Positions 1 to 10,064 of a stretch of 64,000 nt of DNA are shown piece after piece. The position numbers were made by a program, and so were the translations under genes. Location of the stretch: assembly GCA_022570795.1 (NCBI GenBank), contig JAKUDP010000004.1:2232001-2296000 (forward strand). The letters run 5' to 3'. This DNA comes from Sphaerulina vaccinii. Lineage: Eukaryota > Ascomycota > Dothideomycetes > Mycosphaerellales > Mycosphaerellaceae. The notes under the pieces are model-generated. The model did no database searches, had not been told where the DNA came from, and worked only from the letters and a program-made list of their open reading frames with translations. Each line of letters starts with the position of its first letter. Positions within the stretch are counted from its first letter, which is position 1.

Positions 1-2479
1 CAGAGTGGTTGAACATCGAAGTGCCACGAGCAGCTGATTGAAGCAGATCGACAAAGGACCGAGCAAAGAGCTCCCTGGCGATCGGGTGATCTGGTGTGCG
101 CTCAGACAGGAAGTCTCGTATTAGCATTATCAGCCGATTCTCGGCAACTAATCTTACAGCATTAGTAGGTGGTACAGGTAATGAGGACGCGTGGATGTCT
201 GGATCTCCTAGAACGTCGTCGAATGTAGGAGTCGGTGTGGCGTTCAAGTCCTGTTGTGCATGATTGGCTTCGCGGTGAATCGTCAACTCGAGGTTGGCCA
301 GAATCTGGGCGTGGACTGGAAGCATACCAGGGGCGGACATCCTTTCCTGCTTGGTGGGCTCCGGTGGCAGGAAGTCTGTAGCCAGTATGTGAAAGTGTTT
401 CGTGAAGACATAGAACAGGTCGCTTTCTCGGCCACTCCAACGCTCAGTCCAATGACCCCACCATTCGATATGGGTCGTGCCCACAGGAGGCGGTGGCGGT
501 GTACGCATCTTGCGAGAGTACTTGGTCAACGAGACGAAGCCAAGCTGATGCAGAGCAGGAGGAAAGCTCGACACAATCTCTGTGCAAGTGAGTTCCGGGA
601 TGTTGTCGAACTTGCTGATGCCATTCTCTTGTAGTACGCGTCTCACGTTGTCAAACGGCAGCTCCCACAGTCGTACTAAGATGTCGGCCATGCCGGGTAC
701 GAACATGAAAGCGTACGCGCATGCTTTCCCACAAAAGGTTACCAGACTGGCAGAGGCGTTCCGTAGAGACATCTTATCGACCACGAAAGCCATCTGGGAC
801 GTGAGGTTCGTGGTGAAGATGTTGCGAACGTTGTGATGCACTGAATCTGCCAGGAAGTTTGATGAGCTAGAGCCTAGCGAAGTGTTAGATCGGCTGCCAG
901 TCCCAAGAGACACGCTAGTGCGTTCTTTCAGCGGGCAGAACGGCGAAGGTGCAAGTCTCCATTCTGGCCTTTCCATGATGCCAGAAATGCCGTCGAGTAT
1001 GATAGGCCGGTCCGTGCCAGAGATTGACTGGTTATTCCTGCCCGCAAGCATCTCTATCAAGCCGGTCCACCATTTATTGAAGATGCTCGCTCTACGATCA
1101 AGGTCTTCGGGACGAAGCGTCTTGTTTGAGGCATGCGTGGCGTACGTTCGCAGGAACGGGATCAAAGTGTTGCGCACCACATTCGCCTTGAGAGCACTGG
1201 ACTTCGACTGGAACTTCGAATAGTCCGCATCGAGATTCCTGAACTGCGTCCATAGATCGTCCTTCTTCCTGGTAACAGATAGCGGGCTGATATGATGCTT
1301 CTCAGAAGAAGGAATTCTAGGCACCGGAGCTGGTCTCTCGCTGTTTGTTGTGTGCGTCACGAGCGAAGGCAAGCGATCTGTTGAGAACGACTTGGGTAGC
1401 TGTGGTACACTTGGGACTGACCCGAGCGAAGGTGGTAGGCTCTCCCGGCGGCCATCGTCATCTGTAGCGACTTTGGTCAGACCAGCTGCACGTGTGGCCT
1501 TCTTGCGCAAGAACGTTCCTTTGCGCGTAACTGCCGCTGCAGGCTTCTGCAGATCCTTCTCGTCGCTTGAACTTTCAAGTTCATGCCTCTCCTTCTTGAC
1601 TTTGCTCTCCTTGGCTGGCTTCGATGACTTCTTGCGAAGTTGGAAAGACTTCCTACGCCCAGTATCCGCGATCTGAGGTGTGGCATCACCTTCTGCCTCC
1701 TTCGAGACCTCAGCAATTGGCTCGACAATGCTGTCCACTTTTGACGGCGAAGGAGACCTAGACGAAGGCGTTGAAGACGCAGATGGGTACCAGGATCGGC
1801 CAGAGAAGCGCTTCGATAAAGACTTGTTCAATGATGGTCGCTGGCTTGAAGCAGGGGTCGTTGCCACAGTAGAGACAGTCCTGTCTGAGTCTATACTGGT
1901 CCCAGACTCACGCACTATTGACTGTACTGTTGAGATGCTGCTTCGTGCGCTTTCTGTATGTTGCAGCTTGTTCTTTTCTGACGTCTTCGTCCTTTGCAGT
2001 TTTGCGGTGATATCCTGAGCCTTGATCGGAACTGCTTGCCGTCTATGGTTCTCTGGAGTGCTGCGTCCAGAAGTCTCCGGCTGCGAGACTTCAGAGGGTG
2101 AAATGTCTGCGGTTTCCTCGTCCGACTCTGCAATGAAGTCGCCCTTCGTCACACCCTTGATCTCGAGGACAGCATGACCTCCATAGCCGTGGTCTTTGGC
2201 ATCCGGTATGTACGTGTAGGATGCCGCACGAGGCAGATGGACCTCATTCTTCCGCACTGGAGCAATGTTCATACTGTTCCCGTTCCTGCCTGCTTGTGAT
2301 ATGCCGCGTGATCGCCCATTACTGCTTCTACGCCCGATTTCGCCATGCTGTCCACTCTCAGCCCCAGCACCACCTGGCCTGCTGAAGTTGACGGGCTCCG
2401 GTACAGCCATGTAGACCTCTGACACTTCCTTCTCTCTACTGAAACGTAGAACTGTGCCACAAGGTCGGGCTTCGTTCAT
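1..2479 (-). CDS. DUF1765-like protein, 3' end beyond window
   Basis: One uninterrupted minus-strand frame runs from an ATG at 2477-2479 to the window edge, giving at least 826 residues with no stop codon. An in-frame TGA lies four codons upstream of this ATG, so it is the first possible start unless there is an upstream exon. The first half (residues about 1-400) is low-complexity, basic and rich in Ser, Thr and Lys. The second half is globular, with segments such as DLWTQFRNLDADYSKFQSK and a hydrophobic, Trp-containing stretch around WWTGLIEMLAG. This layout resembles the fungal DUF1765 (UPF0592) proteins, a family of unknown molecular role whose members are annotated as membrane proteins. 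The family call is from memory of its style, not a search. The C-terminus is missing because the window ends. Confidence 0.72.
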   Translation of the reverse strand, partial: MNEARPCGTVLRFSREKEVSEVYMAVPEPVNFSRPGGAGAESGQHGEIGRRSSNGRSRGISQAGRNGNSMNIAPVRKNEVHLPRAASYTYIPDAKDHGYGGHAVLEIKGVTKGDFIAESDEETADISPSEVSQPETSGRSTPENHRRQAVPIKAQDITAKLQRTKTSEKNKLQHTESARSSISTVQSIVRESGTSIDSDRTVSTVATTPASSQRPSLNKSLSKRFSGRSWYPSASSTPSSRSPSPSKVDSIVEPIAEVSKEAEGDATPQIADTGRRKSFQLRKKSSKPAKESKVKKERHELESSSDEKDLQKPAAAVTRKGTFLRKKATRAAGLTKVATDDDGRRESLPPSLGSVPSVPQLPKSFSTDRLPSLVTHTTNSERPAPVPRIPSSEKHHISPLSVTRKKDDLWTQFRNLDADYSKFQSKSSALKANVVRNTLIPFLRTYATHASNKTLRPEDLDRRASIFNKWWTGLIEMLAGRNNQSISGTDRPIILDGISGIMERPEWRLAPSPFCPLKERTSVSLGTGSRSNTSLGSSSSNFLADSVHHNVRNIFTTNLTSQMAFVVDKMSLRNASASLVTFCGKACAYAFMFVPGMADILVRLWELPFDNVRRVLQENGISKFDNIPELTCTEIVSSFPPALHQLGFVSLTKYSRKMRTPPPPPVGTTHIEWWGHWTERWSGRESDLFYVFTKHFHILATDFLPPEPTKQERMSAPGMLPVHAQILANLELTIHREANHAQQDLNATPTPTFDDVLGDPDIHASSLPVPPTNAVRLVAENRLIMLIRDFLSERTPDHPIARELFARSFVDLLQSAARGTSMFNHS

Positions 2480-3846
2480 GCCTCTTCTTCACATTAACAG
2501 TCCATCTTCGTATGTTCAAGCGAGTGGCAGGGCTTCCCCTTCCCTCAAGTCTACGCCCACCCGGTCCGCTGGGACAACTGATGCTGGGTTCCTGTCGCGG
2601 GAGTCTGTTCGAAAGTAAGACACTCGGACTCGTGACGCTGTTCTGGTACTCGTATATTCTGCGCCGCGGACCAGCCTCGTTGCCTCTAATGAACAACAAC
2701 AACGCAAAAAGCACAAAAAAAACGAAGGTCGTGAGAGTAGAGTCGAGGGCTGAGAATGCAAGCAGGCGTCCGGAAGATCAACTACTCGACGGGGCGTGAG
2801 AGCGGCTGTGATTCTCTTTCTCTTCGCTGCTGGCCGACCACGCTAGTGAACAGGGTGTTTCAATTATGAAGCTGCGTCTATTTCAGGCATGTTGCGTCAA
2901 ACTTCTGTTCAGATCCTACCCTTTACTTCTATACAACGAGAAGCAAATACGAGCTCGCCACATCCACAGCATACTCTTCGCCTTGGACGCGTAGTCTTCT
3001 TCACTTCACCCCGATCAAGATACCACAACTGTCATCAGCACTTCTGGTTGTGTTTTTCGCTTCAATACGCGCGGCTGGGCCCTGCAGATCACTGCAGCGG
3101 GTACAGCCTACCGAGATACCAAGCATTACACAAAAAGGTATAGCTGTAACGCCGTCGAGACTGTCACCCGAGACATATATATCACATAGTGTCACACGCA
3201 TTGCACGAGCACTTAGGAGACTTCTCCGGCGACAGAACATAACATCTGAGTTCAAGATCGTTCAACACGGCATTGTACTGTGATATCTATCTCGGAAATG
3301 TGGTCAACAGGAGGCGAACATCCAAGCTTCATCATCCACACGATGTGCAACCAGGATCTTCATGCAGCCTCACGAGAATGCTCTCCCAGCAGCAACATCA
3401 CGCGACATGGTCTCATATGCAGATATCCAGCTGCAACTCGCGGCATGCCGGTGAGGTGCTCCACGTTCTAGCTCGGATTATACTAAGCAGATCCAAGTGC
3501 TACACCTGCTCCACGGATACACGCAGTAGTAGAAACTGCGTATGTTGTCGATCCAATTGAGCCTTGTCGGTTCGTCGCCAATCGAGGAACCTCGCCGGAG
3601 TTAATTCCGGCATTACAGAGCTTCACCAAAGCACCGCGAGTCCTCCCCTCTGACCTGGCAAGCGTGGCTGGTCATCCTGTGCGATGCCCCATATTCATGC
3701 CATGCGGTTGAGACACATGCGGCTGATCAGAGCACTTTCTCTGCGGGATGTTCTGGCTGGTCACTTTCTGTGGAAGGACCTCGGTCGCCTCAGACCCTCT
3801 GCACTTGTGGACGAATGCTATTGGTGTTCAGCCGAGTGACAATATC
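2480..3846. other. Intergenic, no gene seen
   Basis: The short frames on both strands have no recognisable protein character and none links to the neighbours through good splice sites. The stretch must hold the promoter of the DUF1765-like gene and the 3' end of the receptor gene. Confidence 0.5.
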
Positions 3847-4890
3847 TCAACCCTTGATGCCGGTCTGGTGAAGCAGTGCATCCATGCGAGAGGTGTGTTC
3901 GTAATCGAATGCCTTGAGCAGACCAATCAGATGTGCAGCAGCTGCGAGTACCACAAATACGTGGAAGATCTGGTGCGAGCTTCCGAACAGATCGAACTTG
4001 CCAGGATTCCAGCGTTCAGGTACACGACACTTCGCACTCCATCAGCACTGAGCCCTCAACATATCTGTAGGAATCACTTACAGCATATATCACAGCTCCG
4101 GTGATATACAGAGTACCCATGGTCACCAGCCAAGTCAGACCGATCTGCCGCTCCATCTGCTCAAGACCATACAGCTTCAGCCCATGCAAGACAGGCACAA
4201 CGGCACTCAGCCCCATCATGATGAACATCACAGCTCGGAATGGTCGCCAAGCTGAGCTTCTGAACTTCGGATGCATCACCATGATGAATGTGCCTGCTCC
4301 TATTGTCGTAATCTACAGTCTTGGTCAGCACAAACACCACATCCGCCAGCAGGACTGCACTCTACCATCGACCAATACACCCGTATGAGCTTCGGCTCAG
4401 CTGCGAATCCATAGTAGATACTTGGTATGAAAGAGCCCCAAATCAAGAAGATGATCCCAATGTAATCCAACCTATTCCCAAACTTCTGCACCGCTGCAGA
4501 ATGGTTACTGATCGTATGAAACGTAGCGCTCATCCCCAGACACGCGATCGCCCCAAGAAAGAAACACGCAAAGACCGAAACATCTTGTGGAGTGGCTTGA
4601 TCGAACCTTGATTTGACAGCGAAGAAGATCCCAGAAGCTGAGAGTACAGCAGCAATGGCACCGAGGAGATGGGTCCAGATGTTGACGCTCTCGTTGTGAA
4701 GGTATCCAATGCTGGCTGCAGACTTGGCGTAGGAGTTTGAAGCGGGTCGATACCCGGATGTTATGTAGTGGTTATCTTGTTGCCAGTCTTGGATTTGATG
4801 CCATGCTACTGTTAAGGCGGATTCGATTTTCTTTTCGGTCTTCTCTAATACACTATTGGCTTCTTGTTGGGGTTTCTTCTCGGACGTCAT
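3847..4890 (-). CDS. PAQR / Izh-type (haemolysin III-related) receptor
   Basis: Three exons: 4366-4890, 4082-4312 and 3847-4029, with introns of 53 and 52 bases (GT..AG, both phase 0), encode 312 residues. All hallmarks of the progestin/adipoQ receptor family are visible: ESVNIWTHLLGA near residue 67 (E-x2-N-x3-H), SATFHTISNH followed by a conserved Asp in RLDYIGI, and SSHQIFH near the C-terminus (H-x3-H). These His and Asp residues bind a metal in the family. Several hydrophobic segments fit a seven-helix membrane protein. Fungal Izh proteins act in zinc and lipid homeostasis; that role is inferred from the family. I chose the ATG at 4890 because the 31 residues before it (possible start 4983) look like untranslated leader. 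The gene is divergent from the PCI-like gene. Confidence 0.9.
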
Positions 4891-5186
4891 TCTTGTGGTT
4901 GGCTCTGCTTCCTGTTCGTGAAAGTGAGACGCCGAGAGAGTGATGTAAGAGAGGAGTGTAGAGAAGAGGATCGAGACGGACAAAACAATCTATCATATAC
5001 TTGCAACACCAGTCTTTGCCGATGTTGTTGACATGTGAAAGTGTCATGTCGCGCAAACAAGGAAGGACAGTGTCTTGGCGCATCGAAAGCGACGAAAGCG
5101 ACGAAAGCGAGAACGAGCAGCGTCACTTCCAGTTCAGAGCATCCACTTGCCATCAACAATGCACTTGTTTCGACTTGCTCACATCA
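4891..5186. promoter_or_regulatory. Divergent promoter region with a 9-base tandem repeat
   Basis: About 300 bases separate the start codons of two divergently transcribed genes, so both promoters must lie here. At about 5083-5110 a 9-base unit (GCGACGAAA-like) is repeated about three times in tandem. No TATA box is obvious. Confidence 0.45.
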
Positions 5187-6236
5187 ATGCCTATAGCGGC
5201 CGTACGACTCAATCTGGATCCCGCCGCACTCAGATATCCTCATAGTCTTATGTCCAACTACTCGCGACCGCCTCCGAGGCGCAATGCATCAGCGGCATGG
5301 AACCGACTCAAGCCCGGTGGTCCTACTGACCCACTGGACGTATACGGTCTTCCATCCAAGGGAGAACAGAGGTGCTTACCCATGACTTGAAGCAAGCAAG
5401 CACGACTGTCAATTGCTGACAAGTCATGGAGATTGCACGATCACAAAGCCCAGGAAGCATACTATACCAGGATTGTCGAGCGATATATGAAGTTCTGCGC
5501 AACATCTGGAGGTGGCGAGGATCTGGGAGCAGCGTTCGCATCGCTGTCACTCTCGGAGACGGGTTCTGCTTCTTCTATGCTTGGGAATGCTACTGCTAGT
5601 AACAAGAGACCACCACTTTCACATCGGCCATCAGAGACGATACGCTCGAATGATCTGCCTAATATCTTGCTAGCCATGCGTAAGCTTCGTGAAGGGATTC
5701 TGGGTTCTCGCCGGAGAGATCACTTCGCACAGAGAGCGTACATGTTCATCATACACGCCAGCATCTTGACCAAATCTTGGGAGTCTTACCTTCCGGCTCT
5801 GCAGTACTTACTTGGTACAATACACAAGTATACTCCACTTTCTGTTCCTGAACAGCAGGAGTTCTCTGGATATCATATCTTGGATCTGGCTTGTCGACAA
5901 AACGAACTTCTGGACGCTTTTTCTGCACGACTGACGTTCAAGAATCGAGAACGCAGGGTCGCTGCAGTACTGCAGGCCATTGTCCATGATGATTGGGTGA
6001 AGTACTGGAGAACGAAGAGAGCTGTAGATGGGTATCAACGTGCTATCATGGAGTTCGCAGTCGACAGGATGCGATTGCATGCTTTGAAGTGTCTGGGTAG
6101 AGGCTACATGAGTGCTGACAAGGCATATGTGGAGAGGAGTGGCGACAAGAGCTGGGAGGAACTTGTCAAAGGCGGTGTTGGATGGCAGTTGCAAGACACT
6201 GGGACTGTGGTTATCAGAAAGCCGAAGGCGAAGTAA
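5187..6236 (+). CDS. PCI / CSN8-PSMD8-eIF3k-like protein
   Basis: Two exons, 5187-5370 and 5432-6236, are joined over an intron of about 61 bases beginning GTGCTT. The first possible acceptor (AG at 5422-5423) gives the wrong phase and lies only a few bases from the likely branch site GCTGAC; the AG at 5430-5431 restores the frame, so I prefer it. The protein is about 329 residues. Exon 1 carries a Pro/Arg-rich start and WNRLKPGGPTDPLDVYGLP. Exon 2 is helical, with LAMRKLREGI, YLPALQYLLGTIHKY, YHILDLACRQNELLDAFSA and a basic C-terminus. The pattern resembles the SAC3/PCI-like fold of CSN8, PSMD8 and eIF3k, but the exact complex is unclear. The start could instead be the ATG at 5250. Confidence 0.75.
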
Positions 6237-6480
6237 CATCAATATGGTAAGAATTTAAGCTTCAATCGTCCTGACCATACGGGTTGCATAGATCCAATCA
6301 TCGGACTTTCCAATTTTGCGTACGACATCCGCTCTCACAGTAGATGATCTCATCGAGAGCCCAAGACGACCATTTCCCAAGGTCGCAGACCTGATATTTC
6401 GCGGCCTGGACCACATATTCGAAAATCCGGCCAACGTCCTTCTTGAGGAGTAGACATTAATTTCTAGAGGTGAGAAGAGG

Positions 6481-6939
6481 TTACTCCGCGTCGTCATAAG
6501 TCACACAGTGACTATTATCCATCTTCGGCTCACACCTCGGATCCTGACATGGACAAGCCTCCAGTCCGAGCGGCGACCGACCCACCTCATAATCCTCCCT
6601 ACGGTACTTATGCCAATAGCACTGGACCCAATCTCGTCCCTCATCAGCGGCCTGCTTGAGCTCATCCAAGCAGTGCTCTACAGCCGTCTTGACTCTTTTT
6701 CCGGCCTTCGGGTCCTCTCCTCTTACTCGACCAACTTGGAAGTTCTTGCCCCCACAGGTGTAGCCACCTGTTAGATCGAGGTGTTTTGGGTTCTGCTGGA
6801 CTTGGTTGTAGATGTCGGTGATACAGTCGTTGAGGTCTGGTGCGAGGGAGGGATCGGAGTGCTTGCTTTGCTTGACTAGAACTCCGAGAGCACATGTGCT
6901 CGCTGTGGCGGCTAGGAGGAAGTATTTGGTGAGATGCAT
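6481..6939 (-). CDS. Small secreted cysteine-rich protein
   Basis: A single-exon frame of 152 residues. Residues 1 to about 19 (MHLTKYFLLAATASTCALG) look like a classical signal peptide. The mature part is short, charged and holds eight cysteines, including a C-terminal cluster CPCQDPRC, which suggests four disulphide bonds. I recognise no enzyme motif and no named family. Small secreted Cys-rich proteins of this kind include plant-colonisation effectors and antimicrobial proteins; that role is inference only. The promoter side carries an imperfect direct repeat (see 7000-7130). Confidence 0.75.
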   Translation of the reverse strand: MHLTKYFLLAATASTCALGVLVKQSKHSDPSLAPDLNDCITDIYNQVQQNPKHLDLTGGYTCGGKNFQVGRVRGEDPKAGKRVKTAVEHCLDELKQAADEGRDWVQCYWHKYRREDYEVGRSPLGLEACPCQDPRCEPKMDNSHCVTYDDAE

Positions 6940-7410
6940 GGTGCTTCTTCTGTATGTGTGGTTTATGCTGGAGATGATGTGAGTGGCTTGGTTGTTATGC
7001 GGTCCTCGGAGGGCTGTGAGAGGCTTCTCTGATATGGTGTGGTGTTGTGCTTACTGTAGCGTGACTGAACTGGTTGGCTTGGTCGGTCAGAGAGCTGTGA
7101 GAGTTCTCTGATGTGGTGATGTGTGGTTGTCGTCTTGATGGTATTTGTGCAACTGGTTAGGTTCTTCTCGTCTTTCTTATCGTCGAGTCTGTGTTATAAG
7201 AAGAGAAGGAAATGGAGAAGCAGAAGATTTATCCATATTTAATGCAAGAATGCAACGTTGCTACCTCAAGTTAGAGTTTGATATTGCCACTGGTAGCACG
7301 CTGGGGAGTATTGACATTGGAATATTCTTCGCAATCCAGCCTATCATATGACAGCCAATTGTTGCGTACCTTTTGCTTGAAACTCTCACATATTTGGTAT
7401 AAAATTACTA
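6940..7410. promoter_or_regulatory. Upstream region of secreted protein with imperfect direct repeat
   Basis: A block of about 60 bases occurs twice in tandem-like spacing, near 6985-7045 and 7070-7130. The shared core reads as a GGCTGTGAGAG-like half followed by TTCTCTGAT(A/G)TGGTG. It lies within 200 bases of the start codon of the small secreted protein, so it may contain duplicated regulatory sites or be part of the 5' leader. Confidence 0.5.
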
Positions 7411-8782
7411 TCAACATCGATGCGACTGTATCAGACTCCACCTCTGCCCCGGCGTCTCCTTCTTCTGCTTTACTCCCGTAGCTTCCTCCATCCAAGCATG
7501 TCTCCCACCAAGTCTAGCCTCAATACTCGGAAACCTCAGTTGCAAATCTGCAGGTAATCTCGCAACCTCATTCTCTTTCTTCTTCAATAGCATTTTCGAC
7601 CACCGGGCAGGAGGAATGTCAACAGTAGTAGCCTCTCTCATTTCCTCTTCTCCAACAACAGGAGGTAAAGGAGGCGTCCAAGTTCTCCAGCTTCCATCTG
7701 TACTTATCGGCGATCCATCTACATCTTTGTGTATATGTTCTGTCGGCCAAGGTGTAGGTAACTCCACGGCTCGTGACTGTCGATCTGTGAAGGAGCCTGG
7801 AGGCGTTTCGTCGTTATAACAGCACCATCTCAAAGGCCAGAAGCCTTTGAGAAGGACTTTGAAAGTTGAAGCTGAGCCGCAGAGAATTGCGAGGTGGATC
7901 TCTAGTTGGGCGAAGATTCCGGGAAGGGCGAGATTGTATGATATATCGTTGGAGGAGATTGCGTTCCAGGTGTAGAAAGTGCGTAGAGAGCCGGCTATTG
8001 ATATAGCGTTAGTGGAAATGCTTTGTGTTGTCAAGTGAGAATTGGACGAGACGCTTCGGACTTACCAGCAATGGGCAGGAATGCCAATGCGAACAGCGCG
8101 CCAACTGCGAACTTCTGTCTTGTAGGCAGTTGCAGGCCATGCAACATGCATAAAGGAATAATGAAAATCGCCGTGTCGATGATTGTGATAATGATGCCCG
8201 TAACGTTGAATAAGAGCTGCATTCGCTGCGCGCTCCAGCAGTGTCCGGCATCGATGGAGCCAATTGGTATGCATGAAAGTGCTTGTATGATAAAGAAAGT
8301 GATGTTCTGTGCTGCTACAACAAACATCAGGATGTAGACTGTAGCTCGCATTGGAACTCGTTGATCCAGCCGGAGGTAGAGCACTAAGAAAGAAGTCTTG
8401 ACCAGGAGTTGAGTGACAATATATAGGAAGATGATTGCGAAGGCGATCTTCCGTAAGATTTCCTGGTTTGCGTCTGAGATTTGCGAGGCGTGTTGTCCAT
8501 AGCCATGATATGCTCCGATTGTGAAGGTTACTGATAGGCCGCAGGCGATGATGGTGCCGAAGAGCATAAGAACTGTGCTTCATCAGCATGTTTGCTAGGC
8601 TATCGAGTGAAGGATATCTTCGTACCATCGTCTGTAAAGATCTTTCTCAGCAGTGTTAGTCTAGCATACAGCCGAAGACTTATGCCTGCCAGAGTGACCA
8701 GTGTGAGCACTATCGAGACGACGATGATGAGTAGTTGCTGACTATCATGCTGCTCCGTTGTCGTCTGTGAGGTGACCGCCAT
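7411..8782 (-). CDS. Fungal rhodopsin-domain (PTH11-like) membrane protein
   Basis: Three exons, 8626-8782, 8066-8572 and 7411-7994, with introns of 53 and 71 bases (GT..AG), encode 415 residues in one consistent frame. Exon 1 opens with a strongly hydrophobic segment (LLIIVVSIVLTLVTLAGISL) followed by RLYARLTLLRKIFTDD; the join gives DDVLMLFGT, the typical 'DD-x-LM' step after helix 2 in fungal rhodopsin-domain proteins. More membrane segments follow (KIAFAIIFLYIVTQLLVKTSF, AGSLRTFYTWNAI, LEIHLAILCGSASTFKVLL). The last 150 residues are hydrophilic and probably cytosolic. The family is large in filamentous ascomycetes and includes PTH11-like receptors; ligand and function are unknown. I see no EGF-type CFEM domain at the N-terminus. 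Confidence 0.88.
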
Positions 8783-10064
8783 CGAAGAGCACGGTCAATC
8801 TTGAAGTTGTCGATTGAGCCAGAAGTGAGCAAGTGACAAACGTGTTCGGTGGGGTTGTGGTCACCGTCCTCGGACATCACTCACCTGGTAACCATATATC
8901 AGCCATTAACGTGGTGGGGATGCATAGCAGAAGTCAGAGGAAACATATCAGCCTAGCAGAAACTCTCTAGCGCAGCGGAAAGCCGGTGAACCGGTAGTTG
9001 TTCGCTATGCACGACATCTTTCCGCATGCGGGTGTTTTCAGCGTCGTTCCGACAGGGACAAGTGTTGCGGGAGGTGCCTCTTTGACTGTAATCCATATAA
9101 GGTTGTTCGCATCTGGACTCGAGACTCTTGTGGTGCATCTCAAACAGGGATCATGCGTAGCGATTCAGGAACACGTTTTAGCGATTCGTGGCGTCGCGGG
9201 TCGTGGGTGTTACAGTATGCAGATACGAGGACAACTCAACACCTGCAGTTGTTACGAGCTGCTTTCCTCTGCGAGCATAGTGTCGCAGGCACCGATTAGC
9301 AGACGATGGCATAATGACTAGCTATCATACAGAGGTGAACTTGTGGTAGTGGATGTCGCTGGAGTTGAGGTGAAGTAGAGTTCCGGTGTCGGCGCAAGGC
9401 GAACCTTCTTATTGCACATTGACCGCGACGAGAGATCTTGTGACTTCACGACTTCTCTGGTCCGTCACCAGAATGGCTTACTTTCAGTTCAAGTTCTGCC
9501 GCAGACATGACTGCTAAACGCTCATTAGTCTTCTGCTCTCAATGAAGCTGCATTCGAATGTGCTCAACGATGACACCAACGGCGGTGCATTGCCGTGGCG
9601 CATCATGCATAATTGACAGAGTCCTTCTTACTCCGCCTTGACCGTTCATGTATCGTACACCAGACTGTCGTACAACAGTTTGCCGCAATGAGAAGTAGAA
9701 GCGTAACGACTTTGGCTATAGCCGACAGTTGCAACGCCTATGCCGGTTCATCCTAGATCGCATTAGCGACCTTGGAACGATACGAAGCCAAACTAGGACA
9801 GTGTATGCTGTCTGAAATCGCAGCCTTATGTATAGCTGTGTGAGATGGTGACTTGCAATTCATGTCCAACTGTAGTTTCAAAGTGTAGACTGTCCTCAGA
9901 TTGTCTGTAGATAATGTCGAACCAGGTCAAGTGTGGGCTGCGTAACACAACCACGTCTGGCTTCGATAGCAGAGTTGAAGACCGCATCGGCACTTTCAAC
10001 GTGAGCTTGTACTGCACTTGACTCGCTATAGGCGGATGAAAGGGTCGACATAGGACTAAGTCGT
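8783..10064. other. Intergenic, no gene seen
   Basis: About 1.3 kb with normal base composition. The small frames here have no recognisable domain, signal peptide or plausible intron joins. It includes the promoter of the rhodopsin-domain gene and the 3' side of the F-box gene. Confidence 0.5.

Noticed and set aside
5421..5426. First AG as acceptor of the PCI-like gene intron
   Set aside because: It gives the wrong phase and lies too close to the probable branch site; the AG at 5430-5431 works.
8062..8628. 188-residue minus frame overlapping the rhodopsin-domain gene
   Set aside because: It reads through intron 1 in another frame; the membrane helices are in the chosen frame.
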